This document shows, in pieces, positions 8,038 to 17,485 of a DNA stretch of 64,000 nt. This DNA is from Burkholderiales bacterium (GTDB lineage Bacteria > Pseudomonadota > Gammaproteobacteria > Burkholderiales > Burkholderiaceae_C). Under the pieces are notes generated by a model. The model saw only the letters and a program-made list of their open reading frames with translations. It was not told the DNA's origin and ran no database searches. Position 1 is the first letter of the stretch. Each line of letters begins with the position of its first letter. The translations under genes were made by a program, and so were the position numbers. The stretch spans positions 186,001 to 250,000 of the forward strand of contig JACPOK010000037.1 of NCBI GenBank assembly GCA_016191525.1, in the 5' to 3' direction.

Positions 8038-8553
8038 ATGAACTACCTGCGGGCCTATTCCGAAGACCTCCAGGCCCAGGCCGGGCAGCTGCTCGCGCAG
8101 GGCCGGCTGGGTGCGATGCTGCGCAGCAGGTACCCCGTGCTTCACGGTGTGCGCACCGACCGCGCGCTGTATGGCTACGTCATGAACCTGAAAAATGAGT
8201 ACCTTCGGGGGGCCGAGCCGCTCAGCAAGGTCTGCTTCGACAGCAAGCTGCACGTCATCGCCAACGCGCTGGGTACGCACACTACGGTGTCGCGCGTGCA
8301 GGGAAGCAAGCTGAAATCAAAGCGCGAAATCCGCATCGCATCGCTGTTCCGGGAAACGCCTGCGGAGTTCCTGAAGATGATCACCGTGCATGAACTTGCC
8401 CACCTGCGCGAGCCTGCGCACGACAAGGCGTTCTACAAGCTGTGCGCCCACATGGAGCCGGCCTACCACCAGCTGGAATTCGACCTGCGGCTGTACCTGA
8501 CGCACCTGGAAGCCGGAGGCCCGCCGCTGTGGCCGGCGTCACTGGAGGCCTGA
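8038..8553 (+). CDS. YgjP/WLM-like zinc metallopeptidase
   Basis: This 171-residue protein carries the zinc motif HELAH (in MITVHELAHLREPAHD) and a following helix with YKLCAHMEPAYHQLE, as in the YgjP-like (M48-related) family of small soluble metallopeptidases or metal-dependent hydrolases. There is no signal peptide or membrane helix, so it should be cytoplasmic. It lies on the opposite strand between the two halves of the fdh cluster and ends 2 bp from the TorD gene stop. A link to formate dehydrogenase maturation is not shown. Substrate unknown. Confidence 0.8.
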   Translation: MNYLRAYSEDLQAQAGQLLAQGRLGAMLRSRYPVLHGVRTDRALYGYVMNLKNEYLRGAEPLSKVCFDSKLHVIANALGTHTTVSRVQGSKLKSKREIRIASLFRETPAEFLKMITVHELAHLREPAHDKAFYKLCAHMEPAYHQLEFDLRLYLTHLEAGGPPLWPASLEA

Positions 8554-8555
8554 CG

Positions 8556-9182
8556 CTACTGGGCGCCGTCCAGCATGTCGAAGCCCTGCGCCTCCACGCT
8601 GGCGAAAGCCCGGGTGAAGCCGGCCAGCACGGCGTAGAACCGCGCCTTGGGATGGGCGGCGATGGCGTCGCACATCAACGTCATCCAGGGCTGCAGGTGG
8701 GCGGCGAAGAATTCCGACTGGCGGGTGAGGTTGGCCACGGCAACATCGTCGCCGGCGATCAGGTAGCGCATCACTTCGCACAGGTAGGCGATGTGGTCTT
8801 CCGTCTCGGGCATGGCTTCGTCACGCGCCAGGCCCAGCGCCTCCAGGTCGGTGCGCAGCTTCGCGAGCGGCCTTTCGTTGAGGAAGCCGCTGAGGTAGTG
8901 CGAGCCGAACAGGTAGATCTCGGGCTTGCCGACACCGCCGAACAGCGCGTCATACTCCCGCCCGATCTCCTCGTCGCCCATGGCGCGCGCCACGCCGACC
9001 AGTTCGCGCCAGGGCTCTTCCAGGAAGCCGCCTGCCGCCGGGGCTTCGGTGGCCGCCACGCGCAGCCCCGCCAGCAACTCCGGCGGCAGGGGCGTGTAGT
9101 AAAGCTGCGCCAGCAGGCCATAGACCTCGGCGCGCGCGGTCTCTTCATCCAGCGCGGACGAGACAGGAATCGATTCGCTCAT
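8556..9182 (-). CDS. TorD/DmsD-family molecular chaperone for formate dehydrogenase
   Basis: This 208-residue, all-helical protein resembles TorD-family chaperones, which bind Tat signal peptides and apo-molybdoenzymes in the cytoplasm and hold them until the cofactor is inserted. Typical features are the N-terminal YGLLAQLYYTPLP and the central YLSGFLNERPLA and EDHIAYLCEVMRYL. The ATG overlaps the stop of the polyferredoxin gene as ATGA. The likely client is the catalytic subunit encoded at 4686-7661, by context. Confidence 0.88.
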   Translation of the reverse strand: MSESIPVSSALDEETARAEVYGLLAQLYYTPLPPELLAGLRVAATEAPAAGGFLEEPWRELVGVARAMGDEEIGREYDALFGGVGKPEIYLFGSHYLSGFLNERPLAKLRTDLEALGLARDEAMPETEDHIAYLCEVMRYLIAGDDVAVANLTRQSEFFAAHLQPWMTLMCDAIAAHPKARFYAVLAGFTRAFASVEAQGFDMLDGAQ

Positions 9183-11251
9183 AGGTCGCTGATCTTGGCT
9201 TCATCCTGCGCCGAATAGATGTCGATGACGCGGCAGTCGCCGCACATCTTCAGGCGCTCCAGCGCCGCGCCCTGGAACATCGAATGGCCGGCCAGCTTGC
9301 CCAGCATGGCTTCAATGGCCTTGAGCGTGCCGAACGGCTTGCCGCATCGCACGCAGCCATAGGGCTGGCTTTCGTTGAGCACGCGCGCAACCTTCCGTTG
9401 CGGCGTGAGCAGCAGGCGCGGCTGCAGCGTGATCGCGTCTTCCGGGCAGGTGGTGGCGCACAGGCCGCACTGCACGCAGTTCTTTTCCACGAAACGCAGC
9501 TGCGGCAGCGCCGGGTTGTCCTGCAACGCGCTGGCCGGGCAGGCGCTGACGCAACTCAGGCACAGCGTGCACTTGTCCTTGTCGACGACGATGGATCCAA
9601 AAGGTGAACCCGCGGCCGGCAGTTCGATCGCCTCGGGCCGCGCCGGCGCGTGTTCCACCAGGTGGTCCAGAGCCAGTTCCAGCGTGCTGCGTTTTTCCTG
9701 CGCCACGGCGAACCGTGCGGCCACCGCCGGCGCCTTCTGGCGGGTGCGGCCCAGCGCGCCGAGCGCGGCATCGAGTTCGCCCGGCGAATCGGCCCAAAGC
9801 AGTTGCAGGTGGGTGCCGCTGTAGCCCAGGCCGTTGAGGATGGCCTGGGCCACCGCCATCTGCTGCTTCAGGCCATCGATGTACTGCAGCGCCTCTTCGC
9901 TGGTGGTAAGTACCGCCACCTGGGAAGCGCCGAACGCGACGGCCGACAGCCACAGGTCGACGCCCACGCTGGCCGTGTGCCACAGGGCCACGGGAATCAC
10001 GTTGGCCGGAACGCCCGCGGCCTTCTTGAGCTGCGCGGCCCGGCCCAGCTGCTCCACCAGTGCCTGGCCTTTTTCCTGGCTGTGCAGCAGCAGCACGGCG
10101 TCCTTGCCGCCGGCCCCCGCATAGGTGGACAGCAGCGTGCGCAGCTTCGTGCCCTGCTCACCGGCGCGGGGATAGGCGTAGGTCAATGCGCCGGTGGGGC
10201 ACACGGTGGTGCAGGCGCCGCAGCCCACGCAGAGGTTGGCGTTCACCTTGATCTGCTGGCGCGATTTTTCGCTGCTGATCGCCTGCGCGGAACAGATCTC
10301 GATACAGGCATTGCAGCCCACGGTTTCATTGCGGCTGTGGGCGCACAGCTTTTGCTTGTAGGCGAAGAATTTTGGCTTTTCGAATTCGCCCACCATCTCG
10401 CGCAGCTTCAGCAGCGTGGGCAGGTCGTGCCCGTCCCAATGGAAATAGCCTTGCGGCGGGGCGTGCTGCGTGAAGGCCGGCACGGCGCGCAGGTCCAGCA
10501 CCAGGTCGAAGTTCTCGGACAACGCCTGGGGCGCGCGGCTGAAATCAATCGCGCTCGCCACCTCGCACGCCTTGACGCAGGCGCGGTGGTCCTTGCAGGC
10601 ATCCAGGTTCACCTGGTAGTCCAGGCCGATGGCGCCCTCCGGGCAGGCCGTGACACAGGCATTGCAGCGGGTGCACAGGTCCAGGTCGATCGGGTTACCT
10701 TGCACCCACTTCACATCAAACGCACCCAGCCAGCCCGTGACGGAGGTGAGCTGGCCGGCCAGCACCGGGTAGCGCCGCTCCTGCGCGCCGGCGCCGCCTT
10801 CGGCGAACAGCGTCACTTCCAGCACGTCTTCCAGCATCGCCGCCGCGCGCTCGGCCTGCGCCAGCGGGCCGATCACCAGCAGGCGGCCGGTGCTCTTGTA
10901 GGTCACGGTGGCCACCGGCTCGGGCTCGGGCAGGTGCGCTGCCGCCAGCAACGCGGCAATCTTGGGCATGGCCTGGCCCGCATCGCGGCTCCAGCCGCCG
11001 GTTTCGCGGGTGTTGACAAAGCGGATGGGCGAGACCGCGCCCTCGGTTTCCTGCGCCAGCTCGGCGAACAGGCGCTTTTCCTGCGTGCAGGCGACGATGA
11101 CTTCGGCGCCGGTCTTGATGGCTTGCTGGAAGGCGCCCGCTTCGCGCCGGCACAAGGTGGAGTGGAGCGTCAGCTCCTCATTGAGCGCCGCGCCCAGGAT
11201 CTTTTCCTGGAGCGGCATCGTCCGGTTGCAATCGCAAATCAGGGTCGGCAT
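9179..11251 (-). CDS. 4Fe-4S polyferredoxin of the formate dehydrogenase cluster
   Basis: This 690-residue cytoplasmic protein has several ferredoxin modules: CTRCNACVTACPEG, CKDHRACVKACE, CVGCGACTTVCPTG, CTLCLSCVSACPAS and CVQCGLCATTCPED, plus CVRCGKPFG near the end. The N-terminus CDCNRTMPLQ is typical of the family found beside TorD, DUF3305 and DUF3306 in fdh clusters. ATG 11251 puts this N-terminus first and overlaps the DUF3306 gene by 74 bp. The function is not settled; electron supply or Fe-S/cofactor maturation of formate dehydrogenase is plausible. Confidence 0.88.
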   Translation of the reverse strand: MPTLICDCNRTMPLQEKILGAALNEELTLHSTLCRREAGAFQQAIKTGAEVIVACTQEKRLFAELAQETEGAVSPIRFVNTRETGGWSRDAGQAMPKIAALLAAAHLPEPEPVATVTYKSTGRLLVIGPLAQAERAAAMLEDVLEVTLFAEGGAGAQERRYPVLAGQLTSVTGWLGAFDVKWVQGNPIDLDLCTRCNACVTACPEGAIGLDYQVNLDACKDHRACVKACEVASAIDFSRAPQALSENFDLVLDLRAVPAFTQHAPPQGYFHWDGHDLPTLLKLREMVGEFEKPKFFAYKQKLCAHSRNETVGCNACIEICSAQAISSEKSRQQIKVNANLCVGCGACTTVCPTGALTYAYPRAGEQGTKLRTLLSTYAGAGGKDAVLLLHSQEKGQALVEQLGRAAQLKKAAGVPANVIPVALWHTASVGVDLWLSAVAFGASQVAVLTTSEEALQYIDGLKQQMAVAQAILNGLGYSGTHLQLLWADSPGELDAALGALGRTRQKAPAVAARFAVAQEKRSTLELALDHLVEHAPARPEAIELPAAGSPFGSIVVDKDKCTLCLSCVSACPASALQDNPALPQLRFVEKNCVQCGLCATTCPEDAITLQPRLLLTPQRKVARVLNESQPYGCVRCGKPFGTLKAIEAMLGKLAGHSMFQGAALERLKMCGDCRVIDIYSAQDEAKISDL

Positions 11252-11771
11252 CTGCTTCTGACTTTGCCACGGATTGGCTTGTGGGGTTATCCGCAACATC
11301 CCTTGCCTTGCGGGCGGCCTCCTTGGCTTCCTGCTTTTCCTCTTCGTCGAACAGCCCCAGGAACTTGGCGCTGGCCAGCTGGCGCAGCATCGCGTAGGGA
11401 ATCGGGTCGGGCTTGGAATAGTCGTCGATGTAGGTGTCCAGGCCGTCCATCACGTTGAAGTGCGGGTCGGTAAAGAGCTTTTTCATTGCCGCGTTTTTCA
11501 CTTCGGGCGAGACGCCGGCATTCATGAACGGCTTGAAGTCGGATTCGGGGGTGAGGGAATGGGTGTCTTCCAGGGTTGGCGGTGCAGGCTTCACTTCGCC
11601 ATCCCCGCCCCCCGCGGCATCCCCGCCCCCGCCGTCATCCCCGCGAAGGCGGGGATCCAGGGCGCCCTGGGTCCCCGCCTTCGCGGGGATGACGACCTCG
11701 GAGTTTTCCGGCTCGCCCGCCTTCACGTCCAGCTTGCGCCTGGACCAGCGCCCGAGGAAACCATCAGCCAT
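11178..11771 (-). CDS. DUF3306 protein with an in-frame palindromic repeat insertion
   Basis: This 197-residue protein begins MADGFLGRWSRRKL, the usual DUF3306 start, and continues after a linker with LTPESDFKPFM and NAAMKKLFTDPHFNVMDGLD, then YIDDYSKPDPIP. DUF3306 genes regularly sit beside DUF3305 in fdh clusters; the function is unknown. Residues 27-46 (VIPAKAGTQGALDPRLRGDD) are the translation of a 60 bp palindrome at 11634-11693, followed by a Gly/Asp-rich stretch (GGGGDAAGGGDG). The insert is exactly 20 codons, so the frame is kept. The start overlaps the DUF3305 end by 8 bp. Confidence 0.87.
   Translation of the reverse strand: MADGFLGRWSRRKLDVKAGEPENSEVVIPAKAGTQGALDPRLRGDDGGGGDAAGGGDGEVKPAPPTLEDTHSLTPESDFKPFMNAGVSPEVKNAAMKKLFTDPHFNVMDGLDTYIDDYSKPDPIPYAMLRQLASAKFLGLFDEEEKQEAKEAARKARDVADNPTSQSVAKSEADADPDLRLQPDDAAPGKDPGRGAQ
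11634..11693. repeat. REP-like 60 bp palindrome inside the DUF3306 gene
   Basis: Two inverted arms (GTCATCCCCGCGAAGGCGGG and its complement) meet back to back, with one or two mismatches near the centre. The same arm occurs at 23095 and, inverted, ending at 24219. Each arm also folds on itself (CCCCGC-GAAG-GCGGGG). Just upstream on the plus strand there are extra ATCCCCGC units (11600-11640). Confidence 0.9.
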
Positions 11772-12309
11772 TACCGCCCCCGCCAAATTTCTTTTCGGTG
11801 CTCACTGAAGCCGGATTGCCGAAGCGGTCCTGCAGGCCGCGGAAGCTCTGCGGCCGGTTGCGCTTCTTCGCCTCCAGCACGTAGTTCTCTTCGGTGAACG
11901 CGCGCATCCACTCCACAACCTCGGCCGGCGCCGGAACCTGTTCCACGGTTTCCTGCGCATCCAGCCAGCGCCCGGCATCGTGATAACTGAGCGACACCAT
12001 CACCGGCCGCGCCATGGGCTCGGGCGTCACCGTCGCCTCTTCTTCCATCCGCCACAGCACGAACCAGCAGGGCGCGGGCGTGGTGTGGTTCAGGTAGTAG
12101 CCCTCGGCGTCGTCGCGGAACAGTTCCACCGTGAAGCCCGGGTGCAGCCAGCGCTCTTCGGAATCGCTCTCGTACAAAAGCCGCGGCTCGCTGCCGAAGC
12201 CCGGCTCCTGCGAAACCACTTCCGCCAGGATCCAGCGCCAGGGCTGCCACTTGTTGTCTATGCGCTCGCGGCGCATGACGACGGCAACTTCGACGCTGGG
12301 CCGTTCCAT
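11764..12309 (-). CDS. DUF3305 protein of the formate dehydrogenase cluster
   Basis: This 181-residue cytoplasmic protein has the DUF3305 signature: an opening with VAVVMRRERIDNKWQPWRW, then LYESDSEERWLHPGF and GYYLNHTTPAPCWFVLWRM. The family co-occurs with DUF3306, a TorD chaperone and a polyferredoxin next to formate dehydrogenase; its biochemical role is unknown. It overlaps the DUF3306 gene by 8 bp and starts 8 bp after the mrp stop, so mrp-DUF3305-DUF3306-polyferredoxin-torD look like one transcript. Confidence 0.9.
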   Translation of the reverse strand: MERPSVEVAVVMRRERIDNKWQPWRWILAEVVSQEPGFGSEPRLLYESDSEERWLHPGFTVELFRDDAEGYYLNHTTPAPCWFVLWRMEEEATVTPEPMARPVMVSLSYHDAGRWLDAQETVEQVPAPAEVVEWMRAFTEENYVLEAKKRNRPQSFRGLQDRFGNPASVSTEKKFGGGGNG

Positions 12310-12317
12310 GTGAAGCG

Positions 12318-13406
12318 TCAGGTGTCCTTCGACACCGTGATGGTCGGGAACTTGGAGGAGAAATCCTTGGCCTTGGCCGCGATCTTGATCGCCACTTGCC
12401 GCGCCACGGCCTTGTAGATGCCCGCAACTTCGCCTTCAGGGTCGGCCACCACCGTGGGCTTGCCGCTGTCGGCCTGCAAGCGGATCTTGATGTCCAGCGG
12501 CAGCGCGCCCAGGTAGTCCATCTTGTACTCGGCCGCCATGCGCTTGCCGCCGCCTTCACCGAAGATGTGCTCGGCGTGGCCGCACTGGCTGCAGATGTGC
12601 ACCGCCATGTTTTCCACGATGCCCAGGATGGGCACGCCCACTTTCTCGAACATCTTGATGCCCTTCTTGGCATCCAGCAGGGCGATGTCCTGCGGCGTGG
12701 TGACGATCACCGCGCCGGTCATGGGCACGCGCTGGCTGAGCGTGAGCTGGATGTCGCCGGTGCCGGGCGGCAGGTCGACGATCAGGTAGTCCAGGTCTTT
12801 CCAGTTGGTCTGGCGCAGCAGCTGCTCCAGCGCCTGGGTGGCCATGGGGCCGCGCCAGATCATGGCTTCGTCCTGGTTCACCAGAAAGCCGATCGACATG
12901 ACCTGCACGCCGTAGTTTTCCATCGGCTCCATGGTCTTGCCGTCCGAGCTTTCCGGGCGGCCGTCGATACCCATCATCATCGGCTGGCTGGGACCGTAGA
13001 TGTCGGCATCCAGCAGGCCCACGGCGGCGCCTTCCGCCGCCAGCGCCAGCGCCAGGTTGACGGCGGTGGTGCTCTTGCCGACACCGCCCTTGCCCGAGGC
13101 CACGGCGATGATGTTTTTCACGCCGGGCAGCAGCTGCACCCCGCGCTGGGCCGAGTGCGCCACGATCTTGCTGCTGAGGTTGGCCGACACGCTCTCCACG
13201 CCGGGGACGCCCCGGGCGGCAGCCACCAGCGCGGTGCGCAGCGCAGGGATCTGGCTTTTGGCGGGGTAGCCCAGCTCAACGTCAAAGGAAGCGTTCGCGC
13301 CGCTGACCTGCAGGTTCTTCAGCGCCTTGGTGCTGACGAAGTCTTTTCCCGTGTTGGGATCGATCACGGCCGAGAGGGCCGAAAGAAGCTGTTCCTGGGT
13401 TGCCAT
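12318..13406 (-). CDS. apbC: Mrp/ApbC iron-sulfur carrier P-loop ATPase
   Basis: This 362-residue protein belongs to the Mrp/NBP35 family, which carries and transfers [4Fe-4S] clusters in the cytoplasm. An N-terminal MIP18-like domain (about 1-90) leads into the deviant Walker A GKGGVGKSTTAVNLALA. LIVDLPPGTGDIQLTLSQR is the Walker B region and CSQCGH is the bridging CxxC. It is divergent from metG, where mrp commonly sits. Here it also heads the fdh accessory operon, where a cluster carrier would serve the polyferredoxin and FdhB. Confidence 0.95.
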   Translation of the reverse strand: MATQEQLLSALSAVIDPNTGKDFVSTKALKNLQVSGANASFDVELGYPAKSQIPALRTALVAAARGVPGVESVSANLSSKIVAHSAQRGVQLLPGVKNIIAVASGKGGVGKSTTAVNLALALAAEGAAVGLLDADIYGPSQPMMMGIDGRPESSDGKTMEPMENYGVQVMSIGFLVNQDEAMIWRGPMATQALEQLLRQTNWKDLDYLIVDLPPGTGDIQLTLSQRVPMTGAVIVTTPQDIALLDAKKGIKMFEKVGVPILGIVENMAVHICSQCGHAEHIFGEGGGKRMAAEYKMDYLGALPLDIKIRLQADSGKPTVVADPEGEVAGIYKAVARQVAIKIAAKAKDFSSKFPTITVSKDT

Positions 13407-13449
13407 GGTTCTCGAATTCCTGTTGCGGGTGCAGTGTAACGACTACCCC

Positions 13450-13455
13450 TAAAAT
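13450..13455 (+). promoter_or_regulatory. -10-like TAAAAT upstream of metG
   Basis: TAAAAT lies 18 bp before the metG ATG in the 67 bp gap to mrp, a common position for betaproteobacterial -10 boxes. No good -35 box was found at 16-18 bp. Confidence 0.35.
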
Positions 13456-13473
13456 GGCCGGTTCCCTCTGGAA

Positions 13474-15516
13474 ATGCCCCCAATGCCCGCACAGCGCAAG
13501 CTTTTCGTCACCACCGCCCTGCCATACGCCAACGGCAACTTCCACATCGGCCACATCATGGAATACATCCAGGCCGACATCTGGGTGCGGCACCAGCGGA
13601 TGCAGGGCAGCCAGGTGCATTTCGTCTGCGCCGACGACGCGCATGGCGCGCCGATCATGATCGCGGCGGAAAAGGCCGGCAAGACGCCGCAGCAGTTCGT
13701 GGCGGACATCGCGGCCGGCCGCAAGCCCTACCTGGACGGCTTCCATATCGCCTTTGACAACTGGCACAGCACCGACGCACCCGAAAACCATGAGCTGGCG
13801 CAGCAGATCTACCGCGACCTGAAAGCCAACGGCCTGATTTCCAGCAAGGTGATCGAGCAGTTCTTCGACCCGGCGAAGAACATGTTCCTGCCCGACCGCT
13901 TCATCAAGGGCGAGTGCCCCAACTGCCATTCGAAAGACCAGTACGGCGACAACTGCGAGGTGTGCAGCAAGGTCTACAGCCCCACCGACCTGATCAACCC
14001 CTACTCGGCCCTGTCGGGCGCGACGCCGGTGCTGAAGAACTCCGAGCATTTCTTCTTTAAGCTGTCCGACCCGCGCTGCATGGCGTTCCTGAAGGAATGG
14101 ACGAACAGCGGCGCGGTGCAGCTCGAGGTGCTGAACAAGATCAGCGAATGGCTGGTGCCCGACGAAACCGGCAAGACCGCCATGGGCGACTGGGACATCA
14201 GCCGCGACGCGCCCTACTTCGGCATCGAGATTCCCGATTCGCCCGGCAAGTACTTCTATGTGTGGCTGGATGCGCCTGTGGGCTACCTGGCCTCGCTCAA
14301 GAACTACCTGGGCAAGATCGGCGTGGACTACGACGCATACATCGACCCGAAGAACGATGTAGAGCAGTACCACTTCATCGGCAAGGACATCATCACCTTC
14401 CACACGCTGTTCTGGCCGGCGATGCTGAAGTTCAGCGGCCGCAAGGTGCCCAACAAGATCTTCGTGCACGGCTTCCTCACCGTGAACAACGGCGAGAAGA
14501 TGAGCAAGAGCCGCGGCACGGGCCTGGACCCGCTCAAATACCTGTCGCTGGGCATGAACCCCGAGTGGCTGCGCTATTACCTGGCCGCCAAGCTCAATGG
14601 CCGCAACGAAGACATCGACTTCAACCCCGAAGACTTCATGGCCCGGGTGAACTCCGACCTGATCGGCAAGTACGTGAACATCGCCAGCCGGGCCGTCAAG
14701 TTCGTTGCGGGCGGCAAGCTCGTGGCCTCGCCGCCCAGCGCGAAGGCCGTGGCCCTTGCCGGACAGGTGAAGGCGCTGTACGAGGCACGCGACTACGGCA
14801 AGGCGCTGCGCGAAATCATGGCGTTCGCCGACGAGGTGAACCTGCGCTTCGACGGTGCCGCCCCCTGGAAGCTGGTGAAGGAAGGCAAGGCCGAGGAAGC
14901 CGCCACCGTCTGTTCGGAATGCCTGGAAGCGTTCAAGGTCATGACGGCGTGCCTCAAGCCGGTGCTGCCCACGCTGGCGGGCGAAGCCGAGAAATTCCTG
15001 GCGTGCGCGCCGCTGGACTGGGGCAACGCCGCCACGCCGCTGGGTGCCGGCCACACCGTCGGCAAATACGAGCACCTGATGCAGCGCGTGGACGTGAAGC
15101 AGCTGGATGCGCTGTTCGAGCCGCCAGCTGAAGCCGAACCAGAGAAGACCGTGCCGGGTGGTGAAGAACTCGCGCCCACGATTTCGATCGACGACTTCGT
15201 GAAGATCGACCTGCGCATCGCGCAGATCCTGAACTGCGAAGCGGTGGAAGGCTCGACCAAGCTGCTGCGCCTGACGCTGGACGTGGGCGAAGGCCGCACG
15301 CGCAACGTGTTCAGCGGCATTGCCAGCGCCTACAAGCCGGAAGAACTGGTGGGCAAGCTCACCGTGATGGTGGCCAACCTGGCGCCGCGCAAGATGAAGT
15401 TCGGCATCAGCGAAGGCATGGTGCTGGCCGCCAGCCACGCCGACGAAAAGGCCGCGCCGGGAATCTACGTGCTCAACCCCTGGCCGGGCGCGGTGCCCGG
15501 CATGCGGGTTCGATAG
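13474..15516 (+). CDS. metG: methionyl-tRNA synthetase
   Basis: This class I synthetase charges tRNA-Met. At 680 residues it is the long form. The HIGH-type motif is FHIGH (in [12 protein letters not shown]), zinc-binding cysteines are in [26 protein letters not shown] is the KMSKS loop, and a C-terminal EMAP-like tRNA-binding domain starts about residue 570 ([16 protein letters not shown]). Start 13474 (MPPMPAQ) or 13483 are equivalent choices. The 3' end overlaps the convergent LysR gene by 44 bp. Confidence 0.97.
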   Translation: MPPMPAQRKLFVTTALPYANGNFHIGHIMEYIQADIWVRHQRMQGSQVHFVCADDAHGAPIMIAAEKAGKTPQQFVADIAAGRKPYLDGFHIAFDNWHSTDAPENHELAQQIYRDLKANGLISSKVIEQFFDPAKNMFLPDRFIKGECPNCHSKDQYGDNCEVCSKVYSPTDLINPYSALSGATPVLKNSEHFFFKLSDPRCMAFLKEWTNSGAVQLEVLNKISEWLVPDETGKTAMGDWDISRDAPYFGIEIPDSPGKYFYVWLDAPVGYLASLKNYLGKIGVDYDAYIDPKNDVEQYHFIGKDIITFHTLFWPAMLKFSGRKVPNKIFVHGFLTVNNGEKMSKSRGTGLDPLKYLSLGMNPEWLRYYLAAKLNGRNEDIDFNPEDFMARVNSDLIGKYVNIASRAVKFVAGGKLVASPPSAKAVALAGQVKALYEARDYGKALREIMAFADEVNLRFDGAAPWKLVKEGKAEEAATVCSECLEAFKVMTACLKPVLPTLAGEAEKFLACAPLDWGNAATPLGAGHTVGKYEHLMQRVDVKQLDALFEPPAEAEPEKTVPGGEELAPTISIDDFVKIDLRIAQILNCEAVEGSTKLLRLTLDVGEGRTRNVFSGIASAYKPEELVGKLTVMVANLAPRKMKFGISEGMVLAASHADEKAAPGIYVLNPWPGAVPGMRVR

Positions 15517-16399
15517 CGGCTTGGCCCAGCACCCATTCGCTGAACAGGTCCACGGCGGCATGCGCCTCCTGCGCGCGCCGGTGGCACAGGTAGTAGCCGC
15601 GGCCGTTGGAGACCGAGCCTTCCACGGGAATCACCAGCCGGCCTGATTGCAGGTCGGATTCGGCGAGGCATTGCTGCACCACCGCCACGCCCATGCCGGC
15701 GCGCGCGCCCTCCAGCAGGTTCATCACCAGGTCAAAGCCGGTGCCCTTCCATTTCGCGGGCAGCTGCGCGCCCGCAGCCTGCGCCCACAGGTTCCAGTTG
15801 CCGGGAAAGTTGGAGTGGTACAGCAGTGGCCGCGCCAGCACCTGCTGCGCCGTGTGGATGCCTTTTGCCAGCGCCGGCGTACAGACCGCCACCATGTCGC
15901 GGCCGATGAGGTAGCGCGCCGCGATCTGCCGCGGCCAGGGCCGGCCGGCGTTGCGCTTCACTTCTATCCACAGGTCCACATCGTCACGCGTGAAGTCCTC
16001 GTCGTGGTGGTATTGGCGGAACTCGATCTCCACCTCGGGGTGCTGCTCGCGAAAGCCCTCCAGCCGCGGCATCAGCCACAGGCTGCCCAGGCTGGTGATG
16101 ACCGAAACGCGCAGGCGCAGGCGCTCGGGTTTCACTCGCAGGCGCAGCGCCGCCGCTTCGAGCGCGGCCACCGGCTTCTCGGTGAGCCGGCGCAATTCGA
16201 GCCCGGCCGGCGTCAGCGTCACGCCGGAGGCGCTGCGTTGCAGCACGTCCTGCCCCAGCTCCTGCTCCAGCCGCAGCACGGCGCGGCTCACGGCCGCCTG
16301 CGTCACGCACAGCTCCTCGGCCGCCTTGCGGAAGCTGCCCGCGCGCACCACGGCCAGGAAGGCATGCAACTCCACCAACGAGGGGCTCTGGATCGGCAT
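15473..16399 (-). CDS. LysR-family transcriptional regulator
   Basis: This 308-residue protein has the LysR winged helix-turn-helix at residues about 7-65 ([20 protein letters not shown], then [16 protein letters not shown]) and an effector-binding domain like GcvA/ampR-type regulators. It is divergent from the Bug receptor/N-formylglutamate amidohydrolase pair across 102 bp, so those genes are its likely targets. The effector is unknown. Its 3' end overlaps the 3' end of metG by 44 bp. Confidence 0.93.
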   Translation of the reverse strand: MPIQSPSLVELHAFLAVVRAGSFRKAAEELCVTQAAVSRAVLRLEQELGQDVLQRSASGVTLTPAGLELRRLTEKPVAALEAAALRLRVKPERLRLRVSVITSLGSLWLMPRLEGFREQHPEVEIEFRQYHHDEDFTRDDVDLWIEVKRNAGRPWPRQIAARYLIGRDMVAVCTPALAKGIHTAQQVLARPLLYHSNFPGNWNLWAQAAGAQLPAKWKGTGFDLVMNLLEGARAGMGVAVVQQCLAESDLQSGRLVIPVEGSVSNGRGYYLCHRRAQEAHAAVDLFSEWVLGQAAIEPACRAPRPARG

Positions 16400-16501
16400 T
16401 TTCCAATTACATCATGTCATCACCGGCGACCCAAATGTCGTTTGTGCATCGCGGGGCAGCCGCCCTAACCTTCGGCTCATTACTAAACGTTGGAGAAAGC
16501 C
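16400..16501. promoter_or_regulatory. divergent control region between LysR and the Bug receptor gene
   Basis: This 102 bp region is where a LysR protein would be expected to bind. It contains an inverted CGAC-N6-GTCG at about 16428-16441 and a GGAG ribosome-binding site for the receptor gene. No T-N11-A box stands out with confidence. Confidence 0.4.
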
Positions 16502-17485
16502 ATGATCACCCGCCGCCAGATCCTTTCAGCCAGCGCCGCCGGCGCGGCAGCGCTCGCCCTGCCCTCGCTCGCGCAGCGCGCCTGGCCCAACCAGCCGATC
16601 ACGCTGGTCGACCCCTTTCCCGCCGGCGGCACCACCGACTATTTCTCGCGTCTGCTGGCCGAGCGCATGGGCCCGCTGCTGGGCACCCAGGTGCTGGTGG
16701 ACAACAAGGCCGGCGCGGGCGGCCTGATCGGCGCCACCTATGTCGCCAAGGCCAAGCCCGACGGCTACACGATCGGCATGGCCTCGGTCAGCACGCTGTG
16801 CGCCGGGCCGGCGGTGCAGCCCGCGGCCGCCATGCGCTACGACCCGGCGAAGGACTTCTCGTACATCACCAAGGTGGCGACCGCCCCCAGCCTGATGGTC
16901 TCCAGCCTGAAGCTGCAGGTGCGGGACTTCAAGGAGCTGGTGGCGCTGGCCCGCGCCCAGCCGGGGCGCATCAGCATCGGCGTGCCGGGCCTGGGCTCGG
17001 CCGGCCACGTGTTGACGGAATACCTGATGAAGCTGGCCGACGTGAAATTCCTGCTGGTGCCCTACAAGAGCGGCGGCACCATGATCACCGACCTGATCTC
17101 CGGCCAGCTGGACACCCTGTCCACCAACCTGCCCGAGCTGCTGCCGCACGTGAAGAACGGCACCATGCGGCCACTGGCGGTGCGCGACACGCGGCGGCTG
17201 CTGGCCCTGCCGGACACGCCCACCTACGAAGAATTGGGCCTGGCCGCCGTATCCAAGCCGCTGTGGTTCGGCCTGGTAGCCCCGGCCGGCGTGCCCGAGC
17301 CCATGCTCGCCCGCATCCGCGCGGCCGCCCACAAGGCCATGGTGGACCGCAGCTTCGTCGACCGGACCCTGGCGGTATCCGCCTCCATCAGCCCCAGCAG
17401 CGGCGCCGAGTTCAAGACGGACGCGGTGGCTTTGCTGGCCACGCTGCGCGAGGTGGTCCGCTCCGCCGGCATCAAGCCCGACTGA
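16502..17485 (+). CDS. Bug-family tripartite tricarboxylate transporter receptor
   Basis: This periplasmic solute receptor of the TctC/Bug family has 327 residues from ATG 16502 (GGAG 6 nt upstream). It has a Tat-like signal (MITRRQILSASAAGAAALAL) and the family motifs PFPAGGTTDYFSRLLAERM, VDNKAGAGGLIGATYVAKAKPDGYT is present in part, and the central VPYKSGGTMITDLISGQLD. No TctA/TctB membrane genes are nearby, which is usual for Bug genes in Comamonadaceae. It overlaps the next gene as TGATG, so a substrate related to an N-formyl amino acid or a carboxylate is possible. Confidence 0.92.
   Translation: MITRRQILSASAAGAAALALPSLAQRAWPNQPITLVDPFPAGGTTDYFSRLLAERMGPLLGTQVLVDNKAGAGGLIGATYVAKAKPDGYTIGMASVSTLCAGPAVQPAAAMRYDPAKDFSYITKVATAPSLMVSSLKLQVRDFKELVALARAQPGRISIGVPGLGSAGHVLTEYLMKLADVKFLLVPYKSGGTMITDLISGQLDTLSTNLPELLPHVKNGTMRPLAVRDTRRLLALPDTPTYEELGLAAVSKPLWFGLVAPAGVPEPMLARIRAAAHKAMVDRSFVDRTLAVSASISPSSGAEFKTDAVALLATLREVVRSAGIKPD

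Noticed and set aside
11600-11700. CRISPR-like repeat array
   Set aside because: There are no regularly spaced repeats with unique spacers, only one palindrome plus short degenerate ATCCCCGC units.
13282-15561. A 759-codon open frame opposite metG
   Set aside because: Low-information His/Val/Arg-rich translation opposite a certain methionyl-tRNA synthetase gene.
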